Positions 27,756 through 37,228 of a DNA stretch of 64,000 nucleotides are shown here, piece by piece (positions within the stretch are counted from its first letter, which is position 1; every line of letters starts with the position of its first letter). Source of the stretch: CAVSWT01 sp963777515 (lineage in GTDB: Bacteria > Bacteroidota > Ignavibacteria > Ignavibacteriales > Ignavibacteriaceae). The stretch spans positions 1-64,000 of the forward strand of contig CAVZQU010000013.1 of the NCBI GenBank assembly GCA_963777515.1. The letters are read 5' to 3'. The position numbers and the translations under genes are program-made. The notes below the pieces were generated by a model. It was not told where the DNA came from. It made no database searches and worked only from the letters and a program-made list of their open reading frames with translations.

Positions 27756-28142
27756 TTAACCTTCTTTTGAACCAGACTTGGAAAAACTAAAATAGCCGAA
27801 ACCAATTGTTAAAAAGAGATATATTACTACAGTCAACCATCCCAAAGCATTAATAACACCATTAAATTGTCCAAATAGTGCGATTAAAAAACCAATTCCA
27901 TCAGCAATGAAGAATGATAAAATAATGTTCTTTATACAATCGGAATAAGTAACATTTCTTGACTGCCAGGATATTATTCCTATTGCTAGAAGAGCAGCCC
28001 CAAATAGTCTGCCCATATAGTTTAACGGTGGGTACGATTCAAGGCCATATAGTGAATACATTTGTGTAGGAATAATTAGAAATAGAATTCCAAATACAAA
28101 TGCAATAACAGCTGTAATTACAAATAAAACATTGAGTTTCAT
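27756..28142 (-). CDS. Four-helix membrane protein of unknown function
   Basis: 128 aa with four hydrophobic segments (VLFVITAVIAFVFGILFLI, NYMGRLFGAALLAIGIISW, IILSFFIADGIGFLIALFGQ, ALGWLTVVIYLFLTIGFGYF). An ATAGGAGG ribosome binding site lies at good distance from the ATG at 28140-28142, which supports it as a real gene. The layout resembles small DoxX/DUF4345-like integral membrane proteins, but I cannot assign it. Confidence 0.65.
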   Translation of the reverse strand: MKLNVLFVITAVIAFVFGILFLIIPTQMYSLYGLESYPPLNYMGRLFGAALLAIGIISWQSRNVTYSDCIKNIILSFFIADGIGFLIALFGQFNGVINALGWLTVVIYLFLTIGFGYFSFSKSGSKEG

Positions 28143-28542
28143 TTTATACCTCCTATTATTTTTTAGGTATTGTATCTTTTAATATAAATATTAATGTCAT
28201 ATTACCGATAGGTCTTTAATTCAAAAATTTAAGATTAAATTTTCCATCATCTACTAGTGAATATCATTTTAATTATAAAGTGTTAAACCTTTTGATCAAA
28301 AAAAAGCAAATAAAAATCTCTGTTGTAGTAAGATCAAATGCAAAAAAATATTAGCTCTATAAATAACTAAGATTGAAGATAGACATTATAAAATCAGTAT
28401 CGAGAGAGTAGTCCGGATGTAACGCGATAAGAGGAATGAATAAATCTCTAAAATTCTTGCTCCCTAAAAAGAAACAAAATCCTAATTAAATTGATAAATT
28501 AATATATTATAAGCAACAATAAATTATAAATATGAAAAATAA
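28143..28542. other. Intergenic region without recognised genes
   Basis: About 400 bp of AT-rich sequence between the small membrane protein and the terminator of the UnbV-type gene. No ORF with a ribosome site, no palindrome of the 28-bp type and no RNA gene was seen. Confidence 0.45.
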
Positions 28543-28576
28543 AAAACCTCAATCATATTTCTAAGATTGAGGTTTT
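28543..28576 (-). terminator. Rho-independent terminator of the UnbV-type gene
   Basis: AAAACCTCAATC and GATTGAGGTTTT pair across a 10-base loop, with a T-rich tail on the minus strand. It begins 26 bases past the stop at 28602. Confidence 0.85.
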
Positions 28577-28601
28577 ATAATAAGAATAAATCTGAGTTTG
28601 A

Positions 28602-30506
28602 TTATTTCAAGAGAATAAGTTTTCTTGTGCTTGAAAAGCTGTCGGTTTGTAACCTATAAAAATAAATACCTCCGGGAAGTTCATCGGCATTCCATTTAAT
28701 ACTATGATTTCCTTCTTCTTCAAAACCATTTGTTAGAGTGGTTATCTTTTCACCAATAGCATTAAATATTTCAAGTTTAACATGTGAAGAGTTTAACAAA
28801 CTATAACGTATAGTTGTTGAAGGATTAAATGGGTTAGGATAGTTTTGTGCAAGAAAATATTTTTTTACGGAACTTGATTTTACATCTATATTCTTTTGGG
28901 AGATTTTATGAGGAGAAAAACTTTCAGTTACGTTTATAAATTGATTAACAGGCACATTCTCCATAACATCTACAATTCCCGAAGGCCAATCAAAAATAAG
29001 TGAATCTATTTTCAAAGCATCGCCTAAACCAAAATGTACACGAAGACTATTTTGTCCGTTAAAACTATTTTGAGTAGAAATTTCTCTCATCTGCCAAACA
29101 GGCTTTCCATTTATTACGCTTTTTGCACGCACCTTAGTCCCAACTGCCGTTGAATTGGAAATTGTTCCGCGGCAGGTAATTGTTATCCAATTATTATTGT
29201 TATTCAAATCATTTCTGAACATCAAATTTTTTCTAAATGCATTTCCATTATCAATGCCAAGTGTAGGTACAAATAAATCAATATCGCCGTCATTATCATA
29301 GTCACCTGCTGTTGCGCCGTAGGTGGGGCTTAACCCGGTATTAGTCACGACACTGTTAGTAACTTTTGAAAATGTGCCGTCTCCATTGTTTGAATAATAA
29401 TTATTATCTTGACCGCCATCTGTAGTTACATATACATCAAGGTCTCCATCATTATCAAAATCTTCCCAGATGGAACCGAGTGAAAAACTTTCGTCAGTAA
29501 CTAAATCACCGGAAGTTATTCGAGTGAATGAAGTCCCGTCATGCCTGTAAAGTTCATTGGGCAGTCCATTCGGCTGTCCGCCCCAATAATTTGTTATATA
29601 AACATCAAGATCGCCATCGTTATCATAGTCAATCCAATTATAAAGCTGTCCGTCTCGATATGTTTGCGCAATTTCTCCGGTTGTAATTCTTTCAAATGAT
29701 TGAACGCCATCTTCAGTTAATAAATTTTTATATAAATAATCAGGTCCAATGGTACCAGTAACAGCAGGGCCGCTTCCAATAAATAAGTCCAGGTCACCGT
29801 CGTTGTCATAATCAGACCAGGATGGAACTGTGTAAGAAGTTAATCCGGTTGTTATAGGAGTTGCTCCATCTTCAATCTTTGTAAAATTGCCGTTCCCATT
29901 ATTTAAGAATAGATGATTTGTTTTATTGGGAAGCCCGTTAAATCCAGCCGGAAGTGCAACTACAAGGTCCACAAACCCATCATTATTATAGTCTCCCCAG
30001 GCGCAGGCAAAACCTCTGCTGTCTTTAGTTCCGATATCGCCTGATGAAATTAATGTGAAGGTATTATCTCCATTATTATGATATAAACGGGAGGCTGCTC
30101 TGCCTGCAACAAAACAATCTATGTTTCCATCGTTATCATAATCTGCCCAGCTATGGCCAAATGAACCAAGTCCCGGAGTTGCCAAATCACCTGCAATCCA
30201 GCGGCTAAAATTAGGGTGGCCTGTTTCTTTTAGTAAATTTTTATATAACAAATTTCCTGATTTAACTGATGTATTACTAACAAATAAATCAAGGTCCCCA
30301 TCATTATCAACATCAATCCAGCTTGCACTAATTGAATTTAATCTTTTACTGACTATTACATCGTTTGTTATTTGTGTAAAAGTTTGGGCGTCAATAAAGG
30401 TGGAGAATAAAAGTAAAGTACTAATCAAATAAAGTACATTGCAATATTTCCTTTTAACAATTTCTTTATTTGGAATTAAAAAAGATTTCATAAATGCTCC
30501 TCTCAA
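28602..30506 (-). CDS. FG-GAP/VCBS-repeat protein with ASPIC/UnbV domain and T9SS sorting domain
   Basis: 634 aa. The N-terminal membrane segment (ISTLLLFSTFIDAQ) acts as signal peptide. Next come at least seven VCBS/FG-GAP repeats with the calcium-binding pattern DxDNDGDLDLFV (for example WIDVDNDGDLDLFVSN, DYDNDGDIDLFVPTLG), expected to fold as an integrin-like propeller. The ASPIC/UnbV domain has WITITCRGTISNSTAVGTKV, SLRVHFGLGDALKIDSLIFD and WPSG. The final 85 residues are a sorting domain (AQNYPNPFNPSTTIRYSLL, SGIYFY-type ending GGIYFYRLQTDSF, RKLILLK). It is a calcium-stabilised secreted or surface protein, ligand unknown. Confidence 0.88.
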   Translation of the reverse strand: MRGAFMKSFLIPNKEIVKRKYCNVLYLISTLLLFSTFIDAQTFTQITNDVIVSKRLNSISASWIDVDNDGDLDLFVSNTSVKSGNLLYKNLLKETGHPNFSRWIAGDLATPGLGSFGHSWADYDNDGNIDCFVAGRAASRLYHNNGDNTFTLISSGDIGTKDSRGFACAWGDYNNDGFVDLVVALPAGFNGLPNKTNHLFLNNGNGNFTKIEDGATPITTGLTSYTVPSWSDYDNDGDLDLFIGSGPAVTGTIGPDYLYKNLLTEDGVQSFERITTGEIAQTYRDGQLYNWIDYDNDGDLDVYITNYWGGQPNGLPNELYRHDGTSFTRITSGDLVTDESFSLGSIWEDFDNDGDLDVYVTTDGGQDNNYYSNNGDGTFSKVTNSVVTNTGLSPTYGATAGDYDNDGDIDLFVPTLGIDNGNAFRKNLMFRNDLNNNNNWITITCRGTISNSTAVGTKVRAKSVINGKPVWQMREISTQNSFNGQNSLRVHFGLGDALKIDSLIFDWPSGIVDVMENVPVNQFINVTESFSPHKISQKNIDVKSSSVKKYFLAQNYPNPFNPSTTIRYSLLNSSHVKLEIFNAIGEKITTLTNGFEEEGNHSIKWNADELPGGIYFYRLQTDSFSSTRKLILLK

Positions 30507-30824
30507 ATTGACTTATTTTTAGTCAATAATTTTTTTTAATGATTAAAATATTGTTGAAATGAAATTCTTCTAAAATCAATTTAAGTCAATAAGCACTTAT
30601 TCGAATCACCCATATTGAGGTATTTTATAGAGTTGATAATGGATTGGATTAACAATTGTAGCTAATGTCAATAGTTTACTTTTAAATGTTAATTATTATT
30701 AACATTATGTCGTTTCGGAAAAAATTTGATTTAATATTTAAAAATATTATTGATGATATAAAAATTTTCTTATCTTAAGCACCATCTAATCGCATCTATC
30801 AACAAAAAATTTCCGGAGGGCAAA
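30507..30824. other. Divergent intergenic region
   Basis: 318 bp between the divergently oriented UnbV-type gene and the membrane protein gene at 30825. It should contain two promoters. A CCGGAGGG ribosome binding site precedes 30825. I see no repeat or regulatory dyad. Confidence 0.45.
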
Positions 30825-31286
30825 ATGACTCGTAAATTATTAGGAGTTATTGTTGGATATATTGCTATGGCTGCTTTTATGTTTCTTACATTTACAGTTC
30901 TTTATTTATTACTTGGAACAGAAGGAGCCTTTGAACCAAATTCTTTTCATGTAAACTTTGTATGGATTTTATTTAGTATAATTTTAAGTTTTTTAGCTGC
31001 AGTTGCCGGAGGATATGTCTGCATGCTGATAGCAAAAGACAGAAAAACCTCTATGGTTTTTGCCGTTATTGTTTTTGTACTTGGTATTTTATTCGCAATT
31101 CCCAAATTTGGCCGTTATGATGATGTTAAAGATCAAGTGCGTGAAAGCACCTTGTCTAATATGGAAGCTATGAATATGGCAAGTCAGCCTGACTTCATTT
31201 TACTTTTAACTCCTATTCTTGGAGCAGTTGGTGTTGTTATGGGTTCAAGATTAAAAAAGAATTATAGTAATGTTGAATCAACTTAA
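30825..31286 (+). CDS. Four-helix membrane protein upstream of an amidohydrolase
   Basis: 153 aa with hydrophobic stretches near 5-30 (LLGVIVGYIAMAAFMFLTF), 45-72 (FVWILFSIILSFLAAVAGGY), 78-98 (SMVFAVIVFVLGILFAIP) and 128-145 (FILLLTPILGAVGVVMGS). No family recognised. A GGAGGG site precedes the ATG. It ends 52 bases before the lipoprotein amidohydrolase gene, and the two probably share a transcript ending at the terminator at 33041. Confidence 0.7.
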   Translation: MTRKLLGVIVGYIAMAAFMFLTFTVLYLLLGTEGAFEPNSFHVNFVWILFSIILSFLAAVAGGYVCMLIAKDRKTSMVFAVIVFVLGILFAIPKFGRYDDVKDQVRESTLSNMEAMNMASQPDFILLLTPILGAVGVVMGSRLKKNYSNVEST

Positions 31287-31338
31287 ACTTTTATTATAAA
31301 ATTAATATTAATTATCATTTTCTATTCAAGGAGAATAA

Positions 31339-33016
31339 ATGAAGAATTTACTTGCCTTACTGTTTGTTATTTTATTGACGGGCTGCAGTTCAAATTATGA
31401 TTATGATGTAATAATTCAAAATGGAAATATATATGATGGTACAGGGAATAAACCATATAAAGCAGATATAGGAATTAAGGGAGATAGCATAGCCGCAATT
31501 GGTGATTTAAATAACTCCAAAGGCAAAGTTGAAGTAGATGCTTCAGGGCTTGCTGTCAGTCCGGGATTTATTAATATGCTTAGCTGGGCAAATGAATCAT
31601 TAATCCAGGATGGGAAATCGCAAAGTGATATTAGACAGGGAGTTACTCTTGAAGTTATGGGAGAAGGCTGGTCTATGGGTCCTTTAAATGATAAAATGAA
31701 AAAAGAAATGGTTGAAGAAGAAGGGAGATATTAAATATGATGTTAAGTGGACAACCTTAGATGAGTATTTAAAATATTTAGTTAACAAAGGAATTTCTTG
31801 CAATGTAGCATCATTTGTTGGCGCTGGTTCTGTTAGAATTTACGTCTTAGGATATGAAGACAGAGCGCCAAATAAAGAAGAGCTTGAGAAGATGAAAGAT
31901 TTAGTAAAGCAAGCCATGGAAGATGGCGCATTGGGTGTTGGTTCTGCTTTAATTTATGCTCCAAATTTTTATGCGAAGACCGACGAGCTTGTTGAACTAT
32001 GTAAAACAGCTTCAGAGTATGGTGGAATGTATATATCACACATCAGAAGCGAGGGCAATCAGCTTCTACAAGCTGCAGATGAATTAATTAAAATTGCAAA
32101 GGAAGCAAATATTCCCGCTGAAATTTATCATATAAAAGCTGCCGGAAAATCTAATTGGTACAAACTTGATTCGCTAATCAATAAAATAAATAATGCTCGT
32201 GCTAAAGGATTACATATTACAGCTGATATGTATACATACACTGCCGGTGAAACAGGCCTTGATGCAGTAATGCCGCCGTGGGTTCAGGAAGGCGGATTTA
32301 AACAGTGGAAGAAAAATCTTCAAGATCCTCAAATTAGAAAAAAAGTTATAAAAGAGATGGAAACCCCAACAAATAAATGGGAAAACTTTTTTACTGCGTC
32401 AGGCTCGCCTGATAATATTTTATTAGTTGGATTTAAAACAGACAGCTTAAAATATTTAACAGGAAAAACACTTACTCAAATTTCAGAAATGCGACATAAA
32501 TCTCCCGCCGAAACCGCAATTGATTTAGTAATTGATGATGACAGCAGGGTTGGTACAGTTTATTTTTTAATGTCGGAAGAAAATATTAAAAAGAAAATTT
32601 CTGTTCCATGGATTAGTTTTGGTTCTGATGAAGCATCTTTAGCACCAGAAGGAGTATTTCTAAAATCTAATCCACACCCGAGAGCATACGGAAATGTTGC
32701 AAGGCTGCTGGGGAAATACGTTCGTGATGAAAAAATTATTCCATTAGAAGAAGCAGTTAGAAGACTTACAGGATTACCTGCACAAAATCTTAAAATTAAA
32801 AAAAGAGGCTTGTTAAAGACCGGCTACTTTGCAGATGTTGTTGTGTTTGATACCTCAAAAGTTCAGGATTATGCTACATATGAAAAACCTCATCAATATT
32901 CTAAAGGAATTGTTGATGTTTTTGTAAATGGAGTTGAAGTGTTAAAGGATGGTAATCATACCGGGAAAACCCCTGGACAAGTTGTAAGGGGCCCGGGATG
33001 GAGAGGATATAAATAA
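31339..33016 (+). CDS. D-aminoacylase-like amidohydrolase lipoprotein, frameshifted
   Basis: The segment 31339-31734 starts MKNLLALLFVILLTGCSSN (lipobox LTGC) and contains the amidohydrolase opening IIQNGNIYDGTGNKPYKADI. The segment 31712-33016 continues with DIKYDVKWTTLDEYLKYLVN. The frame breaks at 31723-31727, where one base appears extra (VEEEG then DIKYD). Joined length is about 558 aa. Metal-site candidates include YISHIRSEG, EIYHIKAAG and FGSDEAS. The usual HxH after the first strand is replaced by SPGFINMLSWANESL, a variant that I recall from a recognisable subgroup of N-acyl-D-amino-acid deacylases. It is an envelope lipoprotein that probably hydrolyses an acylated amino acid or dipeptide. 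Confidence 0.85.
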
Positions 33017-33040
33017 ACTTTCTTGGAAAAGTTTAAAACA

Positions 33041-33075
33041 AAAAATCCTCCTAATTTTTTAGGAGGATTTTTTTT
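33041..33075 (+). terminator. Rho-independent terminator
   Basis: AATCCTCCT and AGGAGGATT form a perfect 9-bp stem followed by eight T. It lies 25 bases after the amidohydrolase stop, and its A-rich left flank could let it serve the convergent gene at 33101-35011 too. Confidence 0.9.
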
Positions 33076-33100
33076 CATAATTAGTACGGTGATTATGCCA

Positions 33101-35011
33101 TTATTTTAATACAATTAATTTTTTTGTCTCTTGATAATTAGCTGCCTCCAGTCTGTAAAAATAAATACCATTTGATAAAGCTGATGCATTATATTCAATC
33201 TCATGATTACCTGCTGTAGTATATTCATTAACTAAAGTAGATACTTCTTTTCCTAAAACATCATAAACCTTTAAAGATATAAAGCACGCTTTTGGAATAC
33301 TATAAATAATTTTTGTGGATGGGTTAAAGGGATTAGGATAGTTTTGATGCAGAGAAAACTTCGTTGGAGTTGTGTTCTCTGATTTTTCAACGTCTGTTAT
33401 AAGTTCCAAATAACTAAATCCCGTAGTGTTTCCGTCACTTGTCGTTGCCGTTACAGATACTGCTTCTATCGAAGGATCAAGTATTTCGTAGGAAAATACT
33501 CCATTGGCACCAACAGTAGTTGATCCTAACCATTCATAAGCAGATGCGGGAAATTCGTTAATGTTTGATTTATAAATATCTATTATTGCGCCTGGAGTAT
33601 CGTGTATACCTGCAATAGTATTATTATTGAAAGTAAGACTATAAGGTGGCAATATTCCATCATTGGATAATGGTGAAACAAAAAAGTTTGATGAGTCATT
33701 CTGATAAATGAGATTTTTTCTAGCGGTAATTTTAGAAGGATAAAAACCAAATTGATCCGCAACGGAAATTCCATATCCTTGGTTTCCAACAATAATGTTT
33801 GGTAAATAATTTCCCGAAGAATTTGTGCCTATTGTAACATCTTCCACGTTGCCCCAAATATTAATCCCATTCTGGCCATTTGGAAATTTAATTCCCTTAT
33901 CATTGATGCCGACTTTATTATTAGAAATAATAAGTCCAGTGGTTTTGCTTTCTTGATCCTGGCCAAAAATATGAATGCCGGTAAGCTTGTTACCAGCAAT
34001 GATATTTTCTTTTATGGTATTATTCTTCACTCCATTGGTTATAGTAATACCAATTCCATTTGGTATCGCCTTAGTTTTAGAGCTATCCAAACCTATTATG
34101 TTGTGATAAATCAAATTATTTTTTGAATAACTTTCTCCAGGGACACCATCAATAACTATTCCCTCAATGTTATTTCCAGAGATTACATTATCATAAACCG
34201 AATTACTATCAGAACCGCTGATGAGAATACCTTGAGTATTACCTAGCCATAGGTCTCCATCAGGTGTAGTTCCTATATAATTACCCTCTATAAAACTTCT
34301 ATTACCCTCTACTATTGAAATACCAGCAGTGGTGCTTCCACAGATAATATTTCCTTGATCTGAATCGACCAATCCTCCAATGATATTGAAAGTTCCAATG
34401 CTTAAGATTCCGGTTCCATTGGGGCCGAGAGTTTTAGTGAAATCAATTCCAAAATAGTTATTTCGAACAAAGTTAGAGTCACCATCAATTTCCAAAGCTA
34501 TATAACAATTGGTAAATGAATTCCCTCCTGCTAAAGCAAAGTCATCGCCAACAAAATTATATTTACCGTCAACTATTATGGCGGTAAACATGTTGTTAAA
34601 TTTAAAACCCGATATATAAGTTCTGTCATTAATCTCAAATGCACCATCTTGATGAAGTATTCCACTCGAAGTAATTTCAATTGGTATGTTTGCCGTCAAA
34701 TGTGAACGATCGTAAGGATATAGAAAATCTATAAGAGTTATTGTCCCGCTTACACTAAAATTTAGCTCTACTGGTACTTCCATATTATTAGATTCTTCAA
34801 TAGCAGCTCTTAATGTGCATCTTCCCAATTCATCTTTACATATCCCATCTCTTGATTCATCTAACTCTGTATTAGGATCGTCCCAGGGATAAGAATTTTC
34901 ATCGTCAGCCAAAGAGTTTACAGTCATTACCACTTGACCAAACATGAAGGATGATCCGAATACAAGAATTAAAATCATTATTGTTGTTTGATAAAATTTG
35001 ATTGATTTCAT
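33101..35011 (-). CDS. Parallel beta-helix protein with CSLREA-type domain and T9SS sorting domain
   Basis: 636 aa. Signal peptide ends near SSFMFGQ. Residues 28-75 (VNSLADDENS, GICKDELGRCTLRAAIEESN) match the CSLREA domain that opens many parallel-helix repeats. The middle 350 residues contain NN/NG-rich coils (NLIYHNIIGLDSSKTKAIPN, GIGITITNGVKNNTIKENII) typical of right-handed beta-helices. The C-terminus is a full sorting domain (HQNYPNPFNPSTKIIYSIP, VYDVLGKEVSTLVNEYTTAG, SNGIYFYRLEAANY, KKLIVLK). It should be secreted by T9SS, as an adhesin or polysaccharide-active protein. No catalytic residues are evident. Confidence 0.87.
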   Translation of the reverse strand: MKSIKFYQTTIMILILVFGSSFMFGQVVMTVNSLADDENSYPWDDPNTELDESRDGICKDELGRCTLRAAIEESNNMEVPVELNFSVSGTITLIDFLYPYDRSHLTANIPIEITSSGILHQDGAFEINDRTYISGFKFNNMFTAIIVDGKYNFVGDDFALAGGNSFTNCYIALEIDGDSNFVRNNYFGIDFTKTLGPNGTGILSIGTFNIIGGLVDSDQGNIICGSTTAGISIVEGNRSFIEGNYIGTTPDGDLWLGNTQGILISGSDSNSVYDNVISGNNIEGIVIDGVPGESYSKNNLIYHNIIGLDSSKTKAIPNGIGITITNGVKNNTIKENIIAGNKLTGIHIFGQDQESKTTGLIISNNKVGINDKGIKFPNGQNGINIWGNVEDVTIGTNSSGNYLPNIIVGNQGYGISVADQFGFYPSKITARKNLIYQNDSSNFFVSPLSNDGILPPYSLTFNNNTIAGIHDTPGAIIDIYKSNINEFPASAYEWLGSTTVGANGVFSYEILDPSIEAVSVTATTSDGNTTGFSYLELITDVEKSENTTPTKFSLHQNYPNPFNPSTKIIYSIPKACFISLKVYDVLGKEVSTLVNEYTTAGNHEIEYNASALSNGIYFYRLEAANYQETKKLIVLK

Positions 35012-35374
35012 TTGAGTGAACCTCCTACAATATATAATTTAGAATTTTTACTTAATAAAAATCAGTTTTCTGTTTCTCAAAACTTCCAGTTATTAATTAA
35101 ACTTGGCTTACGCAAACACAGAACTCAATCCAGAGAACCGCATCCACGCTTAAGGATTGAAGAATGGTTTAATAGGGGTAGATAAATAGATTTGTTAAAT
35201 TTATTCACCCTTCCTCAAGTGGGAGCTTTACTATTAACTATAAAATCGAATATTAGTTGATAAATAGCAAGTAAAATAATGTTTGTTAGAGGCAATTAAA
35301 ATCAATATACAAAATAAGTAGAAGTTTTATTTTGCTATAGTTAATTATATAACTTTTAACTTATTAAAAATTTA
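35012..35374. other. Intergenic region without recognised genes
   Basis: 363 bp of AT-rich DNA between two minus-strand genes. An AGGAGG-type site (read on the minus strand) lies just before the parallel-helix gene. Nothing else is recognised. Confidence 0.4.
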
Positions 35375-37009
35375 CTATAAGATTCTCGATGATTTAAGTT
35401 CAACATCGGAATATTTCCATGCTTCTTTAAATCTTTTTTCCACCGAAATAGCTTCATTATTTTTATTTTGTTTAAGTAGTGCTTGATGCAAACCAAATAG
35501 TGCCCATCCGTTCTCAGGAATCTCTTTTAAATCTTCTTCATATATTTTTTGAGCTTCATCATATTTAGCAGCTTCAATTAATACTGCACCAAGATTATTT
35601 CTACACGGATAAAACCAGGTTGGGGGTTCATCATATCTTAATCCATCTTCAAGTTCAACCGCTTTACGCAAATGTTTAATTGATGCAGGGTAATCTTTTT
35701 TCTTAGCAGCAATCTCTCCGGCAAGAACCTCATATCCGATTTTGAGTAACGAACCGGCGGAATTAATGCCCCAGATTGCCAATTCATCAACATCTTTTTC
35801 ATCACGTAATTTATTAAGTTCAGCTAATTCTTTATCAGCATCTTTTAAATTATTTTTTGCTGTATAAGCCATTCCTCTTGCATAATGCCACACACCTCGT
35901 GGATATGGACGAGATTCCAGAGGTTCAACTGATTTTAAAATTTCATCCCATTTTCCAAAAGTTACAAAAGCGTAAAGAGGTATTACGGCGAAATGCTGCA
36001 AAGTTTTATAACCGCACATATTCATAAGCGAATCAGGAGGTTTTTGAGAGGTGTTTATAGCCGCTTCTATTGCTGTTTTACTGTCTCCTTCCAAAGTGGC
36101 TGTCGCCCACATGAAATGATAATTGTGAGGGTAATATGCTAATGGATAAAATCCTTGCTGGTTACACTGATTAATGTAAGCCTCATCAGATTTAACTGCC
36201 CGCTTATTAGCAAGAGTTCCTTCATGATATTTTCCGGTTCTTATATAAATATGTGCAGGCATATGTACTAAATGCCCTGCTCCAGGCACAAGTTGTCTTA
36301 ATCTATCTGCGCTTGCAAGCCCTCTTTCAGGATTTTTTGAAGCTTCAACTGCGTGAATATATAAATGATTTGCTCCACAATGATCTGATTTTCTTTCAAT
36401 TACGCTTTCAAGAGTTGAAAGTATTTCATGAGTCCAGGGTTTTTGAGTTCCATCTTTTAACCAATAGTCCCAGGGATGAAGATCCATTATCGATTCTGCG
36501 AACATTGTAGCTATGTCAAGATCATCAAGATATTTTTTACTCAAGTCCCTCATTGCATCTGTATATGCCGAATCAAGACTATGCCTGTCTTTTACCTGCT
36601 CGTTAATGTATCGTTTGGAAAGAGCCATCACCCAATCTTTTTCTTTTTGAGTTTCATTATCAAGTAAAGTGATTGCTTTTTGGACCGCATCGTAAGCGGT
36701 TTTAACCACGGAATTATCCATTGGCAAATTAATATTAGGTCCAAGAACCATTGCCATTCCCCAATAAGCCATTGCACAATTTGAATCTAAAATTGCTGTC
36801 TCTTGAAAAGAACGGAATGCTTCTTCATGATTAAACCCATAAGCAAGGACAATTCCTTGATCAAAATAATTCTGAGCTAATTCTGAATTAGTGGTTATTG
36901 GCAAATGATAATTACCGAGGTTATCAAATAGCGGCGCTTTTATTTCCGGTTCATTACTGCACCCAACGATCAACATAAATAAACAAGAGAAAAACAAATT
37001 AATTCGCAT
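35375..37009 (-). CDS. TPR-repeat lipoprotein
   Basis: 544 aa. The signal peptide ends in a lipobox (LFMLIVGCSN). TPR-type helical repeats span most of the chain: AQNYFDQGIVLAYGFNHEEA, FRSFQETAILDSNCAMAYWG, then NHLYIHAVEASKNPERGLAS and GHLVHMPAHIYIRTGKYHEG with unusually conserved histidines, and a C-terminal set (YDEAQKIYEEDLKEIPENGW). Proteins of this layout are widespread in Bacteroidota and Ignavibacteria genomes, with no experimentally known role that I can recall. It is probably periplasmic or at the outer membrane and mediates protein-protein contacts. Confidence 0.82.
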   Translation of the reverse strand: MRINLFFSCLFMLIVGCSNEPEIKAPLFDNLGNYHLPITTNSELAQNYFDQGIVLAYGFNHEEAFRSFQETAILDSNCAMAYWGMAMVLGPNINLPMDNSVVKTAYDAVQKAITLLDNETQKEKDWVMALSKRYINEQVKDRHSLDSAYTDAMRDLSKKYLDDLDIATMFAESIMDLHPWDYWLKDGTQKPWTHEILSTLESVIERKSDHCGANHLYIHAVEASKNPERGLASADRLRQLVPGAGHLVHMPAHIYIRTGKYHEGTLANKRAVKSDEAYINQCNQQGFYPLAYYPHNYHFMWATATLEGDSKTAIEAAINTSQKPPDSLMNMCGYKTLQHFAVIPLYAFVTFGKWDEILKSVEPLESRPYPRGVWHYARGMAYTAKNNLKDADKELAELNKLRDEKDVDELAIWGINSAGSLLKIGYEVLAGEIAAKKKDYPASIKHLRKAVELEDGLRYDEPPTWFYPCRNNLGAVLIEAAKYDEAQKIYEEDLKEIPENGWALFGLHQALLKQNKNNEAISVEKRFKEAWKYSDVELKSSRIL

Positions 37010-37178
37010 TGCGGAACCCTTTAAAATTAGTTACAAAAAATTATTAAATAAGATAAAGCTGCGATACAAGATGGGAGATTATGGGAAAGCTTTTTTGTGA
37101 ATTGAAATTAAGCTTTCAATATAAATTTGTCAATAGTTGCTAATTAAAAATTATTTTAAGCAATCAAGAAAAGGGCTT

Positions 37179-37211
37179 GAGGTTAATTCATAAACATTAT
37201 CAATTAACCTC
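37179..37211. repeat. Inverted repeat downstream of trpB2
   Basis: GAGGTTAATT and AATTAACCTC form a perfect 10-bp dyad around a 13-base loop, 18 bases past the stop of the TrpB gene. There is no clear T-run, so it is a weak terminator or an RNA-stabilising hairpin. Confidence 0.5.
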
Positions 37212-37228
37212 ATTATAAATTATAAATA

